This document shows positions 60,214 to 64,000 of a stretch of DNA of 64,000 nt, in pieces. The stretch's first letter is position 1. Each line of letters begins with the position of its first letter. This DNA comes from Monarcha castaneiventris obscurior (lineage: Eukaryota; Chordata; Aves; Passeriformes; Monarchidae): contig JAMPIT010000886.1 of NCBI GenBank assembly GCA_026261815.1, forward strand, positions 21,248,001 through 21,312,000, read 5' to 3'. The notes below the pieces were generated by a model, which did no database searches, had not been told where the DNA came from, and worked only from the letters and a program-made list of their open reading frames with translations. Position numbers and translations under genes: made by a program.

Positions 60214-63200
60214 AGTATTATTACTAGCATTCTTCTTTTGTTGCACCTCAGTTGTTACTGAATTAAAAATTATTTGGGGTACTCTGAATTCCTTTGGAAA
60301 GGTTCCTGGATGAGCATCTGCCTGTGGCTTGTCTTTACACATGTGGTTCTGAAAGGTATGTGTAATAGCTTAAAGTGGGACAGCATCCCTGAAATAGTAA
60401 GGCATGTTTTAAAGCATGTTTCTCTGGTAGAATTGTCTGTATATGTGAAGCTATCACTGCTCACTGGATGTGCCATTTTTATCAGTGTCTTTGACCATCA
60501 ACCATGTAATTTTAACTCTGTTTCATTTATTGTCCTGTCTCAGCTCAGGGATTTCAGATCATAAGGACATGACAAAGAGGCTTGATGAGTGCCTGTTACT
60601 CATCTGATGCTGTCTTAGGTTGAGGTTGGGCAGGGACTCTGCAGCCGGTGAGGGAGATCAATGTGCCAGTCCCACAGCATGCATTTCTTCCTCAAAAAAA
60701 ATAACCTCTTGTGCTTCACACATTTGCTGGCTTCTATTAGAAAGTTTTAATACAATTTGTTTACAGTGCCTTTTTTGCTGTACGTGTGATTGTGTTGCAC
60801 TGCTCGCAATGCGTTAATGTCCTGTTTTCTAAGGGGGAGATAAGTATATATGTATTTATTTCTTCAAGGTCTCAGGTCAAGATAAAATTCTCTGGGCAAT
60901 TTGAACATGATCATTTTAGTCATCTACTAGCCTTTGCTCATCATGAGGTTGTTGATTTTTGGGGGTTTGTTTTTGAAACAGGAAAAACCCTTAGAACACC
61001 AAGAAACCAAACACCGTAGAAATTAATGCTTGCTATATATTCATGATGTCTGTTTTTTCTCATAATGAGAAAGCAGCTTAATTGTTTTCAAGTAAAATTT
61101 CAGATTGTTGGATTGAAATTTGAATCATTTCTTCAGAAGTAGAAATGGAGCATACTGTTTCTCTTAAGATAATGACATGCATGTGCTCGTGACTGATTCA
61201 GTGTTTTGATCTCAGATGCTCTGGACATCTATCATGTAGCTACTGTCATATAAATTACACATTAATGCCACCAAGATTTATTCCAGTATTTGCAGTAGTA
61301 GAAGTTCCCTTCACAATAAAATATTAAAAAATACAGAATATGTACCCTATTACTGGAAATGTAATTAACAAAACAAAAATGCTACCTACCTTAACATACT
61401 AAGCAGCTGCATCTCATCCAGCTTTCTGCTAAAAACTTGTCACTGATTTAATTGAAATATTTGAAAAGCTTACAGGATTATGTATTTAGTAAATAAAAAA
61501 ATCTTAATCTTTTAGAATCCAGTCTTCTGCTGTAAAAGATATGTCATCCATTGGTTAAAAATTTTGTAATATCTGTGTGATATTTTAAGATATTAGTGAA
61601 GATTTCACTAACTGGTGAGATTAGGTCATGAGGACATTTATTACTTTCAGTCTTATTGCAGAAAAACACATTTCAACCAAGCCCTGTCACGTGTGCAGGT
61701 TTCAGAGCCAATGGAAATATTAATATATATTGGATACCTTCATGTTCCCAATCCTTGAGCTTCATTTCCTGTTTCCAGACACTTGTACTGTTTCATTAAT
61801 GCTGACATACTATTGACCAACAAAGGCTGAAAGAGGGGACTTGCAGAGAGGAATGAGGAGCAAGGCAAGGGGGAAAGATGGGCAAGCAAGGAATACAGAG
61901 GGTATGTCTTGGACTTAAAATATGAAATCCCACCAAAAGTATCCATGATGGGGAAGCTGACACTTAGAAGACATTCCAAAAACCCGAGTATATAGGAAAG
62001 AAGTATAACCCCTAAACAACTTGTAGGCAGGGTGTGCCCTGCAGGGGCAAGGCAGAGGAACGTTCTGGGGGTAGGACTAAGTTCAGAAGACATCAAGGGC
62101 AACAGCTGGCTTAACTCCAGAGTTTGGAATAACCAGTCATGGCATACATGGCAATAGCCATCACTCCTCCTTGAACAGGAGGAGGTAGCAGGAGCTGCTG
62201 AATATCTGTGGGAGATTTGTGCAGCTATCCATGGGGGGAATGCTGTACCAAGTAAATTAAACAGTTCTGATTCAGTGCAGTATGTTTGTTTTTTTTTCTT
62301 GTAGCTAAAACATTAAATTGAGAAAAGAGACATAATTGTTACGTTACTTACAGTGACAGAGGAGGAAATGGAAAGGCAATAGGGAATTTATGGAGGTTAT
62401 AAAAACAGTAGGTAACTAATAGGAAGTTTGTCTGTGCTCTTAATTACTTTGCTTGTACCTTATATCTCATTCACTTGTAGTTTTTCTGAAGTTAATATTT
62501 TAGGAATTGAGTCAGCCTTTATGTATAGATCACCTGTACTATAATGAAGTTGCAGGCTAGATCAGAGCCTTTGAACATTACCACAACATGAATAAATAAT
62601 AAAACATTATTAATAAGAAACAGCAGCCCATCTGCACAGGATGCACAACTACCCTAAATTCTGTATATGTCAAGTGTAGATGAGTTGCAAGCTTTGGGTT
62701 TCATGAGTTAGTGCACATTTCTGGTGTAGAGAAAATTTCCTCAATCAATAAAAGGCTTTGTCATTGTAAAAGAGCTACTTTTGTATGCAAATACCTATTA
62801 AAAGAAAAAACGTGTATACTAACAAAAAATACAAGTTATCTGGATCTAGCAGAACTTCCTGCTTTAGAGATTTTAAATTATTAGATTGTAAGCATTCCAA
62901 GACAGAAGCTGTCGTGTCATTTATAATTGTAAAGTGATAGCACAATGAAATCTGAAGCAATATTCATCATACAGAATAACTTGTTCAGAGGTCTTACCTT
63001 TCTTTACATTCCTTGCTGTTGTGAAATGTGAAAATATCAGGCAGCTGACAAAGGAAAATATCAGATGTCCATGGGTAGTAACATCCTAATAAGCACTTAG
63101 CAGGATACTTAATGATCAACTGTGTGCATTAATTAGTTACAAGTGTTATGTGTCATTAATAAATCTATACTTAATTACAATATTATATACTGTATATTTG

Positions 63201-64000
63201 TTTCATGATTAATTACATAACGAAAGCACACATTTACATGTTTGTAAATAAGTGATGATTGCAGAGTTAAATTATAAATTATTGTTAAGTTTATTAAAAT
63301 GAATTGTTAACTGTGTCATTGTAACCTGCTTCTTTCATTCAGTCTGAGAATGAACTTGTGGTTGGGGAAGGGGGAAGATTCCTCACCTTGTTGATTTATT
63401 TGCTTAAGAAAATTCTGGGCTGTAATTTTTCCTGTGTATTTTTAGGTTAAGAAAGAGAATGCAAAACGAATTTCAAAAGCAGTAGTCCAATTTTAGCCAA
63501 GGCAGATAATACTGTTTGCTCCTAAGTATGAGTACATTGTTTTTGCAATTTAGGATGTTGGTAAATGAATAAGAAAAAGTGATCCTGTTGTGTATTTGGC
63601 AAAATGATGTCCATCTATATACAGTTCCTTGAGAGAACAGATAAAAGCTACATGCATTTTATCTATGTGTTAGAAGTGATTATACAAAATGTGCCATACA
63701 GTCTGTTTCTGTCTCATTGAAAGCTGGACAAAGTCTCATTTACCTTCAGCAAAATCAGACTGTTATTGTTCTACAAATAAGGAGCTGGTTTTGTTGCTTA
63801 AACTACTAAAATGCAGCTGAAAAAACTCCAGTTTCTTACAACTATAAATTCTTCATCCTTTAGAGGCACATGACTTGAGTGCCCACTAGTTTTTTTTAAA
63901 GGAAAAAAAAGAGAGAGAGAAGTCAGATAATTTCTGTATTTTTTGCCTATTCAGTTTTCTAAGAATGGCAATCAGTTTCATTCTTATTCAACAGGTTTTC
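60214..64000 (+). other. ADK downstream intron, last part of the window
   Basis: No exon was recognised. A purine-rich block lies near 61830-61900. The last 900 bp or so, especially 63120-63330, is rich in ATTA/TAAT words and may hold a conserved element. A short GA run (GAGAGAGAGA) is near 63911-63920. Confidence 0.5.

Noticed and set aside
61740..62102. 120-codon minus-strand frame with hydrophobic stretches
   Set aside because: The complement is a purine-rich tract, which yields Leu/Ser/Pro-rich peptides by composition alone.

Overview
The window is vertebrate nuclear DNA, almost certainly from a neognath bird. It is AT-rich, has no dense gene array, and carries CR1 LINE fragments with the typical avian CR1 3' end. 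It also has one solo LTR of the avian ERVL-like type. No prokaryotic features are present: there are no operons, ribosome binding sites or CRISPR arrays.

The only protein-coding sequence I can support is two internal exons of adenosine kinase (ADK) on the + strand, at 25951-26123 (173 bp) and 31338-31446 (109 bp). They splice in frame (phase 0 in, phase 2 between, phase 0 out) to 94 residues. These correspond to about residues 75-168 of the human short isoform, numbered from memory. They cover part of the PfkB-family substrate-binding region. Everything else is ADK intron: at least 25.9 kb upstream, 5.2 kb between the exons and at least 32.5 kb downstream. No other ADK exon was found.

Repeats by region: 2850-4070 holds two very old antisense LINE fragments, each keeping a reverse-transcriptase YLD....FD signature. 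Antisense CR1 pieces lie at 7347-7806, 9023-9240, 27325-28125 and 59898-60213. A short sense CR1 3' end lies at 48151-48212. A decayed sense CR1/L3-like LINE with an RT motif spans about 58430-59365. A solo LTR occupies 20070-20563. Remnants of a palindromic MITE-like family lie at 8101-8130 and 12603-12685, and a tRNA-Ile-like remnant lies at 46357-46440. A C-rich tract at 14151-14193 could form a G-quadruplex on the minus strand.

No new multi-gene system is visible. The most useful leads are several unique-looking intronic stretches with retained CpGs and homeodomain or RFX-like words (candidate enhancers), the paired ancient RT fragments, the tRNA-like relic, and a few strong palindromes. 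The open reading frames outside the two exons (longest 171 codons) look like chance or repeat-derived frames.
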